64,000 bases of DNA from Marinobacter sp. CHS3-4 (lineage in GTDB: Bacteria > Pseudomonadota > Gammaproteobacteria > Pseudomonadales > Oleiphilaceae). A program made the position numbers and the translations under genes. A model generated the notes under the pieces. The model was given only the letters and a program-made list of their open reading frames with translations, was not told where the DNA came from and ran no database searches. Position 1 is the first letter of the stretch; every line of letters starts with the position of its first letter. This document shows, piece after piece, positions 24,651 to 34,134 of the stretch. The stretch lies in contig NZ_JASGBJ010000001.1 in assembly GCF_030053415.1 (NCBI RefSeq), forward strand, positions 1,675,922-1,739,921, read 5' to 3'.

Positions 24651-27500
24651 TCAGGCGTCCGGAACGAAAGGCCGTTCGCTAACGACTTCCAGAACCCTGT
24701 CTCCGTTATCGGTTTGTTTGGCGGTGTCCACGCGAAGTGCTTGCGAGCGCTCGACCACTTTGCTTTGGAAAGCGTCCATCAAATCGGCGCGGCTGACGTT
24801 GCGAATGGCGTTGGCCAGTTGCTCGCGCGAATTGAAATCCGTCTCGCCCCGGTCAATCTCCTGCCAGTAACGCTGGGATATTTCACCCAGTTGGCGATCC
24901 TTCTCCAGCAGCTTGCTGATGACCGCCTGCTTTTCACGAGCGATGTCCTCAGGCTTCATGTCAGACAGGGTGATCATGAATTCCCTGGAAAACGCCTGAA
25001 CAGCGGCGTCTATTTCGTTGGCGCTGGCACTCGGTGACTGAACGACGAATCCCAGGGCAGGCGTTTCCAGCATTTCATAGGGCATCGCATACACGATGTA
25101 GCCCAGTTGCTGGTTCGTGCGAACTTCCTCGTAGAAATCACTGGCGACGATCTGCGCCAGCAGGCGATAGATGGCGCGCTCTTTGAAGCCTGTGTTGTCA
25201 CCCTGGGCATAGAGGGTATAACCGGTGTCCGGATGGTCTACCTCAATCGTTGCGGTGGTTTCCTGCTCCGGCAATGCTCGAACCTGGCTGCGTTTAACCT
25301 GCACCCGTTCACTGTTGCGAAGCACCGAGGCGCTGACCTGTTGAGCAAAGTTCAGGGCAGAGGCCTGGGTCATGTTGCCGTGGGCAAGCATCACCGGGTC
25401 GACATGAGACAGGAAGGCTTCGGAGAAAGATTCCAGCTCATCCAGAGTGACGTTTCTTGCTGCGGCCAGTTTTTCCTCCGTGCTCCAGGCACCTTCAAGC
25501 AGGCCGGTCTGGATGAATTCAGAGGTTTGCTCAACCGGGCGGTCCTTGGCTTTGTTCATCAGCCCGTCAATCATCCGTTCCCGGGCAATATTGAACCGTT
25601 GCTGGGTCAGTGTCGGATCGGCGACCTGCGTCAGTATGCGATTCATCAGAGTATGCAGTTTGTCACTGTAGCCTCCCACCCGGATGGTGATGCCGCGTAG
25701 ATGGGAGTAGATGCTGTAGTCCAGGCCGGCCAGTTGTGCCGGGTAAGCCCAGGCATTGAGGTTGGTTTTAATCGCGTCAATCAACAGTGACGACAGCACG
25801 CTACTTCTTGCGGAAGCGCGGGTGGCCGGTGTTCTCAGGCTGACAAAGACATTGGCCTTTGGCGTCTCGAATCGGGTGTCCCTGGCATACCAGACATCCA
25901 TTCCTTTAATGGCCCCCAGTGAGATCGGCTGGGCCATGGTCTGGCCGGAGATCATGCTGAGGTCTTCAGGAATGAAGGGGTTTTCCGCGGGCAGGGCCAG
26001 GCCCTCTGCGAGTTTATCCTTCGCTGAAGACACCAGGGTGTCCGGAGACAGTTTGGTCATGGACCATTCCGCTTCGTACCAGGGCGTTTTATTGACGGAC
26101 TCCAGTTGCGGGTCGGGTTCCTGCACCGCAACCACCACGTTGTCCGGCGTCAGGCGGGCTAGTACGTCCCGGTACTGATCTGGAGCGTAGTTTTCCATCA
26201 TCCAGGGCGCGCGAAGCACATCCTCTGGGGCGACATGGGGCATCTGCATTGAAAGACTGGTGACCGTGTTGATCGGCGCCTGTTTTTCTTTGAAGCGGAA
26301 GTCGATTTCTGCAAGCTGCTTCATTTCCTGGTAGCGGCGCTTGGAGATTCCGTTCTCGCGAATCCGGTCGATATAGGCAAAGGTCAGGTCCACAATACGA
26401 TCCTGTTGCTTCAAGCCCTCGGGTGTCAGCGACATGCTGATCTGCACGGTCTCTTCCTGGCCAGTATCCATGCCGCTGCCCGCAGACAGGCTCTCGACCA
26501 GGCCTGCTTTTTTGAGCTGGTCAAACAGGCTTCCAGGCCCTTCGTGACCCAGCAGTCCACTCAGATAGCGCACCGGCTTATTGCGATAGTGCTCCTGCTG
26601 AGAGGGAATCGGAAAGGCCAGGCTCAGGCTGCGAATGTCTTTCAGGGCATCAACCCGAACCTTTGCGGGCAGAGTGCCCTCGGTCAGCAATGGCTCGTCA
26701 TGAACCTTGGCCGATAGCTGGCGGTTTTCGATGCGGGCGAAGCGGCCACGAACCATTTGCTCCAGTTCGTCCAGAGACTGCGGGCCATAGACGGCCAGAG
26801 TCATCAGATTGGAAGAATAGTGCTGCTTCCAGAAGTCGATCAGGTCCGGTCGCAACGGGTTGTCTTCGGTGTTTTCCAGCGTTGTCAGGTTGCCGACCGC
26901 AAACTGGCTGAACGCGTGGTTCGGGTTGCTGATGGCTTTTCTGACGGAATAGAAACGCCGGCCATCCTCTTTCTGTTTGGAGCTGAACTCCGAGTGAACC
27001 GCCTGACGCTCTCGGTCGACCAGTTCCGCGGTGAACAGGGGAGCGGCGAACTGTTCGGCAAATCGATCCAGTGCCGCGTCCAGATGTTCCGGTTGCACAT
27101 CGAAGAAATAGTTCGTGTCGCGAAACGCCGTGAAGGCATTGTGTCTGCCACCGTGGCTTTTGATGAACTGTTGGTATTCGCCCGGATCGGGATACTTTTC
27201 AGTGCCCAGGAACAGCATGTGCTCCAGAAAGTGTGCCATGCCCTCGCGATCTGCCGGGTCGTCTCCACTGCCCACGGTTATATTCATTGAGGCTGCGGCC
27301 TTGTCAGAGTCGGAAGCGCTGACCAACAGAACCCGTAACTCGTTTTCAAGCGTCAGATATCGATAGGCGTTGTTGTCATTCGGGCTTTTGACGGGGGCGG
27401 TGGCGGCAAGCGCAGGGCCTGCGAATATCAAAAGCGCAAGAACCAGCCCGATCGTTTTCAAGAGATTCTGTTCCACTGACTGCCATGTATCTGACTGCAT
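24651..27500 (-). CDS. M16 insulinase-type periplasmic metalloprotease
   Basis: A 949-residue protease of the pitrilysin/insulysin type. A signal peptide (about residues 14-33, LALLIFAGPALAATA) directs it to the periplasm. The inverted zinc motif HxxEH is HFLEH at 90-94, with the downstream glutamate region DRERQAVHSEF. Four half-domains of about 220 residues fill the rest, and the C-terminal TNQQLGYIVYAMPYEM matches the substrate-closing region. Length is like E. coli protease III (PtrA). It degrades short peptides in relatives. AGG lies 4 bases before the ATG. Its stop nearly touches the convergent glycosyltransferase stop. Confidence 0.9.
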   Translation of the reverse strand: MQSDTWQSVEQNLLKTIGLVLALLIFAGPALAATAPVKSPNDNNAYRYLTLENELRVLLVSASDSDKAAASMNITVGSGDDPADREGMAHFLEHMLFLGTEKYPDPGEYQQFIKSHGGRHNAFTAFRDTNYFFDVQPEHLDAALDRFAEQFAAPLFTAELVDRERQAVHSEFSSKQKEDGRRFYSVRKAISNPNHAFSQFAVGNLTTLENTEDNPLRPDLIDFWKQHYSSNLMTLAVYGPQSLDELEQMVRGRFARIENRQLSAKVHDEPLLTEGTLPAKVRVDALKDIRSLSLAFPIPSQQEHYRNKPVRYLSGLLGHEGPGSLFDQLKKAGLVESLSAGSGMDTGQEETVQISMSLTPEGLKQQDRIVDLTFAYIDRIRENGISKRRYQEMKQLAEIDFRFKEKQAPINTVTSLSMQMPHVAPEDVLRAPWMMENYAPDQYRDVLARLTPDNVVVAVQEPDPQLESVNKTPWYEAEWSMTKLSPDTLVSSAKDKLAEGLALPAENPFIPEDLSMISGQTMAQPISLGAIKGMDVWYARDTRFETPKANVFVSLRTPATRASARSSVLSSLLIDAIKTNLNAWAYPAQLAGLDYSIYSHLRGITIRVGGYSDKLHTLMNRILTQVADPTLTQQRFNIARERMIDGLMNKAKDRPVEQTSEFIQTGLLEGAWSTEEKLAAARNVTLDELESFSEAFLSHVDPVMLAHGNMTQASALNFAQQVSASVLRNSERVQVKRSQVRALPEQETTATIEVDHPDTGYTLYAQGDNTGFKERAIYRLLAQIVASDFYEEVRTNQQLGYIVYAMPYEMLETPALGFVVQSPSASANEIDAAVQAFSREFMITLSDMKPEDIAREKQAVISKLLEKDRQLGEISQRYWQEIDRGETDFNSREQLANAIRNVSRADLMDAFQSKVVERSQALRVDTAKQTDNGDRVLEVVSERPFVPDA

Positions 27501-27512
27501 AGTACCTGCCTG

Positions 27513-27812
27513 TTAATGGATCTGATCATTTCGTGTCGCGTGGGGTTGCTGGTCCAGCGTTTTCTGAGCGAGGCTGGCGGCGGCCTGAGCATCCAGCTGG
27601 CCGCCAGCAATGCGTTCAAGCACGGTGCTCATGACGGCGACCGCTTGTCGATAGTCTTCGAATTCGGCTTTAAACGCGGTATCGATCGCTTCATAAACGG
27701 CTTGAATTTTCTGCTCCCGGCTGCCCGAGTCCGCTGCCGTGTCGTTAATTGCCTTAAGGCAAGCGCGGGCGATGGTGATGTAGCGGTCGGCGTTCGGATC
27801 TTTGCTCTGCAT
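27513..27812 (-). CDS. Hypothetical small acidic helical protein
   Basis: A 99-residue protein predicted to be mostly helical (ARACLKAINDTAADSGSREQ, AAASLAQKTLDQQPHATRN). No signal peptide, membrane span or catalytic motif is visible and I recognise no family. It lies 12 bases upstream of the M16 protease on the same strand, so the two are probably co-transcribed. Both genes begin with ATGCAG after GTACT, a shared 10-base start region. Confidence 0.6.
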   Translation of the reverse strand: MQSKDPNADRYITIARACLKAINDTAADSGSREQKIQAVYEAIDTAFKAEFEDYRQAVAVMSTVLERIAGGQLDAQAAASLAQKTLDQQPHATRNDQIH

Positions 27813-28186
27813 AGTACGTTTACCAGGTCAAAATAGAGTGGTTTGGGACTTATTAAATTGGCACTGATTATGTCACTGCTGACGGCCAGTTTCATTTCAA
27901 CCGTGTAATCATGTGGATTTGCGGGCAGGCTCAAAACCATGTGCTAGTCTCAAACTCAGTACGCCTTTTGTATAGACAGGTGAAGCCGCGTTCCGGTGAG
28001 CCTGAATAGAGTATAAGCTCTAATTAAAACAATGGCTTAAATGAGTATTTGCTCTAATAAAGTTCAATACATGAGGAATGCAGTTGAGTACAATGCCGAC
28101 GTTTCCCCGGTTCATAGACTTTCGTCGTATGGTCGGAGTGAAGCCGGGACAGACAACAAATAGTTAATAAGCAGGGTGGAAAATCA
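27813..28186. other. Intergenic region before the acyl-CoA reductase
   Basis: This region between divergent genes holds the presumed promoter of the fatty acyl-CoA reductase. The only structure I can support is the pair of dyad repeats at 28009-28062. The stretch 27840-28080 is distinctly AT-rich. No RNA gene or small ORF with a good start is evident. Confidence 0.6.
28009..28062. promoter_or_regulatory. Two tandem dyad repeats upstream of the acyl-CoA reductase
   Basis: Two 20-base copies at 28009-28028 and 28043-28062 match at 16 positions and start 34 bases apart. Each has the core GAGTATNNGCTCTAAT, in which GAG and CTC form a short inverted repeat. They lie 125-178 bases before the reductase ATG, suggesting a pair of operators for a dimeric regulator. 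Confidence 0.5.
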
Positions 28187-30172
28187 ATGAATTACTTTCT
28201 GACGGGTGGCACCGGTTTCATCGGACGTTTTCTCGTTGACAAGCTGCTGGCTCGCGGCGGCACAGTCTACGTATTGGTTCGTGAGCAATCTCAGGGCAAG
28301 CTGGATGTTTTGCGCGAGCGTTGGGGTGCGGATGAAGAGCGCGTCAAGGCGGTTGTCGGCGACCTGACCAGCCCCAACCTGGGCATTGATGCGAAAACCA
28401 TGAAGTCGCTGAAGGGCAACATTGATCACTTTTTCCATCTTGCGGCCGTTTACGACATGGGCGCGGATGAAGAATCCCAGCAGGCGACCAACATCGAAGG
28501 CACTCACAGTGCCATTGATGCCGCCAAGGCAATGGACGCAAAATGCTTCCACCATGTGTCTTCCATAGCCGCTGCTGGCTTGTTCAAAGGCACCTTCCGG
28601 GAAGACATGTTTGAGGAAGCGGAAAAACTGGACCATCCGTACCTCAAAACCAAACACGAATCCGAGAAAGTGGTTCGTGAAAACTGCAAGGTTCCTTACC
28701 GGATCTACCGTCCCGGCATGGTCATCGGTCACTCCAAAACCGGTGAGATGGACAAGGTCGACGGCCCTTACTACTTCTTCAAGATGATTCAGAAGATTCG
28801 CCATGCTTTGCCGCAGTGGGTACCAACGATTGGTATAGAGGGCGGGCGCCTGAACATTGTTCCGGTTGATTTTGTCGTTAATGCGCTGGACCACATCGCC
28901 CATCTGGAAGGTGAAGACGGTAACTGCTTCCACCTGGTGGATTCTGATCCCAACAAGGTTGGCGAGATCCTCAATATTTTCGCCGAGGCAGGCCACGCGC
29001 CGCGCATGGCAATGCGGATCGATTCCCGCATGTTCGGGTTTATTCCGCCATTCATACGCCAGAGCCTGAAGAGCCTGCCTCCGGTCAAGCGCCTGACAAG
29101 TGCCGTTCTGGATGATATGGGCATCCCGCCTTCCGTGTTGTCCTTCATCAACTACCCGACCAAGTTTGATGCCCGTGAGACCGAGCGTGTCCTTAAAGAC
29201 ACCGGTATCGAAGTGCCGCGTCTGGAAGACTACGCCGCCGTCATCTGGGATTACTGGGAGCGTAACCTGGACCCCGATCTGTTCAAGGATCGCACCCTGC
29301 GCGGTACCGTTGAAGGCCGTGTGTGCGTCGTAACAGGTGCAACATCCGGTATCGGTCTGGCCACCGCTGAAAAGCTGGCTGAAGCCGGTGCAACGCTGGT
29401 GATTGGTGCACGTACCAAGGAAAAGCTGGACGAAGTTGCTGAGCAGCTTGAAAAGAAAGGCGGAAACATCCACGCCTACCAGTGCGACTTTTCCAACATG
29501 GAAGATTGCGACCGGTTCGTAAAAACCGTTCTGGACAACCACGGCCAGGTGGATGTGCTCATTAACAACGCAGGCCGCTCAATCCGTCGTTCACTGGATC
29601 TGTCTTTCGACCGTTTCCACGACTTCGAGCGCACCATGTCCCTGAACTACTTCGGTTCTGTTCGACTGATCATGGGCTTCGCGCCCAAGATGCTGGAGCA
29701 GCGTCGTGGCCACGTGGTTAACATTTCGTCCATTGGTGTACTGACCAACGCCCCGCGCTTCTCGGCCTATGTGGCATCCAAGTCTGCACTTGACGCCTAC
29801 AGCCGCTGTGCTGCCGCTGAGTGGTCTGATCGCAACGTGGCCTTCACCACCATCAACATGCCGCTGGTGAAGACGCCGATGATCGCGCCAACCAAGATCT
29901 ATGATTCGGTACCCACGCTGACGCCAGAAGAAGCAGCCGATATGGTGGCCAATGCGATTGTGTATCGTCCGAAGCGTGTCGCGACGCGGCTGGGTACCTT
30001 TGCACAGGTGCTGCATGCGGTGGCGCCGAAGTTGGGCGAGATCGTGATGAACACCGGTTACCGGATGTTCCCGGATTCACCGGCCGCTGCCGGCAGCAAA
30101 TCCGGCGAGAAGCCAAAGGTATCTTCGGAGCAGGTGGCATTCGCGGCCATCATGCGCGGTATCTACTGGTAA
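28187..30172 (+). CDS. Alcohol-forming fatty acyl-CoA reductase, two-domain
   Basis: A 661-residue enzyme that reduces fatty acyl-CoA through the aldehyde to the fatty alcohol with NADPH, the first step of wax-ester synthesis. The N-terminal extended-SDR domain (about 1-370) has GGTGFIGRF at 7-15 and YLKTK as the Tyr-Lys pair. The C-terminal classical SDR domain (about 375-630) has VTGATSGIG at 382-390 and catalytic Tyr528/Lys532 in YVASK. Length and layout match the characterised Marinobacter enzyme (MaACR, 661 residues). It is a single gene with its own terminator. Tandem dyad repeats upstream suggest specific regulation. Confidence 0.95.
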   Translation: MNYFLTGGTGFIGRFLVDKLLARGGTVYVLVREQSQGKLDVLRERWGADEERVKAVVGDLTSPNLGIDAKTMKSLKGNIDHFFHLAAVYDMGADEESQQATNIEGTHSAIDAAKAMDAKCFHHVSSIAAAGLFKGTFREDMFEEAEKLDHPYLKTKHESEKVVRENCKVPYRIYRPGMVIGHSKTGEMDKVDGPYYFFKMIQKIRHALPQWVPTIGIEGGRLNIVPVDFVVNALDHIAHLEGEDGNCFHLVDSDPNKVGEILNIFAEAGHAPRMAMRIDSRMFGFIPPFIRQSLKSLPPVKRLTSAVLDDMGIPPSVLSFINYPTKFDARETERVLKDTGIEVPRLEDYAAVIWDYWERNLDPDLFKDRTLRGTVEGRVCVVTGATSGIGLATAEKLAEAGATLVIGARTKEKLDEVAEQLEKKGGNIHAYQCDFSNMEDCDRFVKTVLDNHGQVDVLINNAGRSIRRSLDLSFDRFHDFERTMSLNYFGSVRLIMGFAPKMLEQRRGHVVNISSIGVLTNAPRFSAYVASKSALDAYSRCAAAEWSDRNVAFTTINMPLVKTPMIAPTKIYDSVPTLTPEEAADMVANAIVYRPKRVATRLGTFAQVLHAVAPKLGEIVMNTGYRMFPDSPAAAGSKSGEKPKVSSEQVAFAAIMRGIYW

Positions 30173-30186
30173 GGCGTTCGCCCAAA

Positions 30187-30216
30187 AGAAAACCCCGCCA
30201 CGGCGGGGTTTTTTTA
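30187..30216. terminator. Bidirectional terminator between acyl-CoA reductase and rnt
   Basis: AACCCCGC (30191-30198) pairs with GCGGGGTT (30203-30210) around CACG. T residues follow on the plus strand (30209-30215), and an A-rich flank upstream gives T residues on the minus strand. The rnt stop codon is at its right edge. Confidence 0.9.
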
Positions 30217-30882
30217 TGTCTTGGATTCTTCTTCTGGCGGCTCAGGTGGCGGCGGAGGGAAGCCACCAATGGCGCGCCAGCGGTTAACAATGCCGCAGAA
30301 CAGGTCAGCGGTTTTCTCTGCGTCATAGGCGGCCGAATGAGCTTCCTTGTTGCTGAACGGAATGCCCGCCAGTTTGCATGCCTGTGCCAACACCGTGTGG
30401 CCATAGGCCAGGCCCGCGAGGGTTGCGGTGTCAAACGTTGAAAACGGATGAAAGGGGTTGCGGCGAATGTCTGACCGCAATGCCGCTGCAAAAATAAAGT
30501 TGTGGTCAAACGTGGCGTTGTGGCCAACCAGCACGGCTCGCTTGCAGTCGTGGGCCTTAACCGCCTTGCGGATCGGGCTGAAGATGTCGCTCAGGCCTTC
30601 CCGCTCGGGCACCGCTTCGCGTTCGGAGCTCCAGGGATCAATGCCAGTGAAATCCAGCGCCGACTGCTCCAGATTGGCACCTTCAAACGGGTCGATTTGC
30701 CGGACATGAGTCTCTGAACGCTGCAGCCAGCCGTCTTCGTCCATGGTCAGGATCACCGCTGCCACTTCCAGAAGTGCGTCTTTTTCCGGGTTGAAGCCGC
30801 CGGTCTCTACGTCGACGACAACAGGCAGAAAACCGCGGAAACGGCGGGACATAGGATGAGGCGGTTTGGTTTCGTCAGTCAC
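30214..30882 (-). CDS. rnt: Ribonuclease T
   Basis: A 222-residue DEDDh 3'-exonuclease that trims tRNA and other stable RNA ends. All acidic motifs are present: VVVDVETGG (Asp24, Glu26), GHNATFDHNF, and HSAAYDAEKTADLF with the catalytic His and last Asp. The C-terminus ends in an unusual run of prolines and acids (PPPPPEPPEEE). It follows pyrC by 21 bases on the same strand, the pseudomonad order. The stop codon lies inside the shared terminator. Confidence 0.94.
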   Translation of the reverse strand: MTDETKPPHPMSRRFRGFLPVVVDVETGGFNPEKDALLEVAAVILTMDEDGWLQRSETHVRQIDPFEGANLEQSALDFTGIDPWSSEREAVPEREGLSDIFSPIRKAVKAHDCKRAVLVGHNATFDHNFIFAAALRSDIRRNPFHPFSTFDTATLAGLAYGHTVLAQACKLAGIPFSNKEAHSAAYDAEKTADLFCGIVNRWRAIGGFPPPPPEPPEEESKT

Positions 30883-30903
30883 TAAGGCTCCAGATTCGTG
30901 TTA

Positions 30904-31935
30904 TCAGGCAACTTGCCACTTGAGTTCTTCACCGGCACGAAGCGGCACAATCTCACCACCGGCCAGGGGCAGGGTTTCCGGCATTTGCCAGGGCTTCTTT
31001 ACGAGGGTGACGGTGTCCTGGTTTCTTGGCAGGCCGTAAAAATCCGGGCCGTTAAAGCTGGCAAAGGCCTCCAGTTTGTCCAGAACGCCGAGTTCCTCGA
31101 ACACTTCGGTATACAGTGCCAACGCACTGTAAGCGGAATAGCAGCCAGCACAACCACAGCCGGTTTCTTTGCGGTCGCGGGCATGGGGCGCCGAATCCGT
31201 TCCCAGGAAAAAGCGCGTGTCGCCGCTTGTGATCACGTCACGCAGTGCCTGCTGGTGCCGATTACGCTTCAGAACCGGAAGGCAATACAGATGAGGGCGA
31301 ATGCCACCAACCAACAAATGGTTGCGGTTGTACATCAGGTGTTGGGGTGTGATGGTCGCCGCCAGGTTGCCGCTGGTGCTTTGCTGGACAAATTCCGCTG
31401 AATCCGCCGTGGTGATGTGCTCGAGAACCACTTTTAAGGATGGGAAGGCTTCTATTGTCGGTGCCAGCACCTGGTCCAGGAAGACTTTTTCCCGGTCAAA
31501 AATATCGATGTCTGCGTCGGTGACTTCGCCGTGAACCAGCAACAGCATTCCGCAATCGCTCATGGCCTGAAGCACCGGATAGATGTTTCGGATGTCCTTG
31601 ACGCCTGACGACGAATTGGTTGTCGCACCTGCGGGATAGAGTTTTGCTGCTATGACGCCGGATTCCTTAGCGGCCTGGATATCCTCAGCGGTGGTTGTTT
31701 CGGTGAGGTACAGGGTCATTAGCGGCTGAAAGTCGCTGCCCGCTGACGCCTGAAGAATGCGTTCACGATAGGCCAGTGCCATATCCACGTTGGTTACCGG
31801 TGGCGTCAGGTTTGGCATGATGATGGCGCGGCCAAAGTGTCGGGCGGTTGCCGGAACCACGTCTTTCAGGATGTCTCCGTCACGCACGTGAAGGTGCCAG
31901 TCGTCGGGGCGGGTGATGGTGATCTGGTTGGTCAT
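30904..31935 (-). CDS. pyrC: Dihydroorotase
   Basis: A 343-residue type II dihydroorotase, which cyclises carbamoyl-aspartate to dihydroorotate in pyrimidine synthesis. It has the N-terminal metal motif [10 protein letters not shown], the carbamylated lysine in [15 protein letters not shown] and EHITT for further ligands, and [13 protein letters not shown] with the catalytic Asp. It is the usual length for the PyrC homodimer. It is first of a pyrC-rnt pair and divergent from motY, as in Pseudomonas. Confidence 0.95.
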   Translation of the reverse strand: MTNQITITRPDDWHLHVRDGDILKDVVPATARHFGRAIIMPNLTPPVTNVDMALAYRERILQASAGSDFQPLMTLYLTETTTAEDIQAAKESGVIAAKLYPAGATTNSSSGVKDIRNIYPVLQAMSDCGMLLLVHGEVTDADIDIFDREKVFLDQVLAPTIEAFPSLKVVLEHITTADSAEFVQQSTSGNLAATITPQHLMYNRNHLLVGGIRPHLYCLPVLKRNRHQQALRDVITSGDTRFFLGTDSAPHARDRKETGCGCAGCYSAYSALALYTEVFEELGVLDKLEAFASFNGPDFYGLPRNQDTVTLVKKPWQMPETLPLAGGEIVPLRAGEELKWQVA

Positions 31936-32084
31936 GAAACGTTTCCGGCAAGGCCAAAATTTTGCGGCAGTATACCAGAACGGGTACCTGAGCGGGCGGT
32001 GGATTGTTAATGTCCGCGGGCTAAAGAATCCGTGATGCCTGCCGTAAACTATCCTTGTAGGAGTTCACCAGATGGACAGGCAGT

Positions 32085-33011
32085 ATGGCTCGATTGTCAA
32101 AACTCACCGGAAACGTCGTTGTCGCCATCGCGCTCACAACGGGTATGACTGTGCCATTCGCGGCGACTGCGGCCACCTACGGTGCCGGTATCGAGAACAG
32201 CCAGTGGTATCTGTCCCAGTCGGTGTTCGAATGTACCCTGGTTCACGAGGTTCCGGGATATGGACGGGCCGTTTTCAAGCACCGTGCCGGTGAGGATCTG
32301 TCTTTCTACCTCGAGTCTGAATTGGCATTGATGCGCCCGGGCGATGGCCAGATGGTGGTCGAGGCGCCTGCCTGGCGACCCGGCGTGACACCGCGCCCCG
32401 TTGGCAGCGTTAAAGTCGCGGATGCGACACGTCAGGTTCAGCTAAATGCCCGTCAGTCCATGTTGCTGATTCAGGGACTGCTCGATGGCATGAGCCCGAC
32501 GGTGACCCGGGAATCCTGGTATGACCGCCGGCGGCAGGTCCGGGTTAAGGTGTCCAACGTCAATTTTTCCCAGCAGTTTCCTGCCTATCGCTCCTGTACC
32601 GCTGGTCTTCTGCCGGTGAATTACGATCAGATCAAGCGGTCGCGGGTGCCGTTCGCGGCCGGCAGCACCAGCCTGTCTGCAAACGACCGCCGGTTGCTGA
32701 ACAATATCGTAACCTATGTGCTGGCCGACTCGACCGTTGAGCGTGTGTTTGTGGACGGGCATACAGACAGCAGCGGCAGCCGAATCAACAACCGCGCCCT
32801 GTCCGAAGAGCGGGCCAACGTGGTGGCGGATTATCTGATCGAGCAGGGAATATCCCAGGATCTGATCATTGTACGAGCCCATGCGGATCAGTATCCGGCG
32901 TCGAATCGCGCTGCTGACAACCGTAGAACGACGATTCGTTTGCAGCGGGAAGGCGAGCGGCCAGATCTGCAGCAGGCCCAGGGTTACGCTCCCGCGTCTC
33001 CAAACAGCTAA
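32085..33011 (+). CDS. motY: MotY-like OmpA-domain flagellar motor protein
   Basis: A 308-residue exported protein: signal peptide (about 1-30, VPFAATAA), an N-terminal domain (about 31-185) with paired cysteines (FECTL, YRSCTAG), and a C-terminal OmpA peptidoglycan-binding domain (about 190-290; FVDGHTDSSGSRINNRALSE). This is the MotY layout; MotY forms the T-ring that holds stator units around the flagellar motor. Position next to pyrC-rnt is the same as for pseudomonad motY, which supports the name. The tail after about residue 293 is low complexity. GGACAGG precedes the ATG. Confidence 0.82.
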   Translation: MARLSKLTGNVVVAIALTTGMTVPFAATAATYGAGIENSQWYLSQSVFECTLVHEVPGYGRAVFKHRAGEDLSFYLESELALMRPGDGQMVVEAPAWRPGVTPRPVGSVKVADATRQVQLNARQSMLLIQGLLDGMSPTVTRESWYDRRRQVRVKVSNVNFSQQFPAYRSCTAGLLPVNYDQIKRSRVPFAAGSTSLSANDRRLLNNIVTYVLADSTVERVFVDGHTDSSGSRINNRALSEERANVVADYLIEQGISQDLIIVRAHADQYPASNRAADNRRTTIRLQREGERPDLQQAQGYAPASPNS

Positions 33012-33033
33012 TCCGTGGGCTGTTGTCGGCTGC

Positions 33034-33960
33034 TCAGTTAATCTTGCTCAAAACGTCGAGGTGGGCGTTAACGCTTTCGGCCAGTGCCTTCAGGTGATAG
33101 CCACCTTCCAGGGTTGAAATGATGCGGTCATTGGCGTGATCCCTGGCAACACTGGCAATCATCTCTGTCAGCCATCCATAGTCTTCGGCTTCCAGGTTCA
33201 ATTCCGCCAGAGGGTCCAGTCGGTGGCCATCAAAACCGGCTGAGATCAGGATCAGTTGCGGGCGGAAATCCTGCAGCTTCTGCAACCAGGCATCTTCCAC
33301 AGCTTTTCTGTAGGCAACCGCGGACTCGCCTGCCTGAATGGGTGTGTTGATGATGTTCTCCGCCTGTCGGTGGACGTGAGAGTGGGGGTAAAACGGGTGT
33401 TGAAAGCTGGAGCACATCAGTATTCGTTCATCACCGCCCACGATATCCACGGTGCCATTGCCCTGATGTACGTCAAAATCGATGATTGCCACACGCTCAA
33501 GCTGGTGAAAATTCAGCGCTCGTTTGGCGGCCAGTGCAACATTGTTATAGAAGCAGAAACCCATGGATTTGCTGCGTTCTGCGTGATGACCGGGTGGGCG
33601 GGCACAGATAAACGCATTGGTCAGTTGACTGCTGAGCACCATGTCCACTGCCTGGATATTGGCACCAGCCGCCAGGCGTGCTGCTCTGAGGGTATCCGGC
33701 ATCATCGCGGTGTCCGGGTCGGTAAAAACCCGTCCCCTGGTCGGAGCCATCAGATCCAGCTGATGGAGATAGCCTTCAGGGTGCGCTAATAGCAACTGGT
33801 CGCGGGTGATTTCTTCGGGTCTGATCCAGTCAAGGACCTGATCGAGGCCGGTCTGGGCCAGATAGCTGATGATGGACGACAGGCGTTCCGGACACTCCGG
33901 ATGCTCCTGCCCCATGTCGTGTTTCATGCAGTCGTCGTGAGAGAAAAATCCGGTTGTCAT
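33034..33960 (-). CDS. Histone deacetylase family protein (copy 2)
   Basis: A 308-residue arginase-fold zinc deacetylase without the long N-terminal segment of copy 1. It has ARPPGHHAERS (His125, His126), DFDVHQGNG (zinc ligands Asp163, His165), ISAGFDGH for the last Asp and EGGYH for the catalytic Tyr. The form resembles the AcuC/HDAC-like group rather than acetylpolyamine amidohydrolases. It is divergent from a Pat-type acetyltransferase across 174 bases, which suggests opposing roles on acetylated proteins. It is convergent with motY. Confidence 0.9.
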   Translation of the reverse strand: MTTGFFSHDDCMKHDMGQEHPECPERLSSIISYLAQTGLDQVLDWIRPEEITRDQLLLAHPEGYLHQLDLMAPTRGRVFTDPDTAMMPDTLRAARLAAGANIQAVDMVLSSQLTNAFICARPPGHHAERSKSMGFCFYNNVALAAKRALNFHQLERVAIIDFDVHQGNGTVDIVGGDERILMCSSFQHPFYPHSHVHRQAENIINTPIQAGESAVAYRKAVEDAWLQKLQDFRPQLILISAGFDGHRLDPLAELNLEAEDYGWLTEMIASVARDHANDRIISTLEGGYHLKALAESVNAHLDVLSKIN

Positions 33961-34134
33961 TATGGCCCCGACACGTCTTTTCAGCGCTTTGAGCTTGTTG
34001 TTCGGCCGATACTAACAGGGTTGCCTGCCGGTTTCCCGGCTTCTTTGGTCTTAAACAGGCGGTGGCGTTTCCTATCCATGCCCAAGGCCCTAAGATAGGG
34101 GCGGGAAGGCCCGACTATCGAAAAGGAGATTTCT

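Noticed and set aside
28184..29542. A 452-residue open frame antisense to the acyl-CoA reductase
   Set aside because: It mirrors the codon bias of the strongly supported plus-strand gene, has no family resemblance and no ribosome site.
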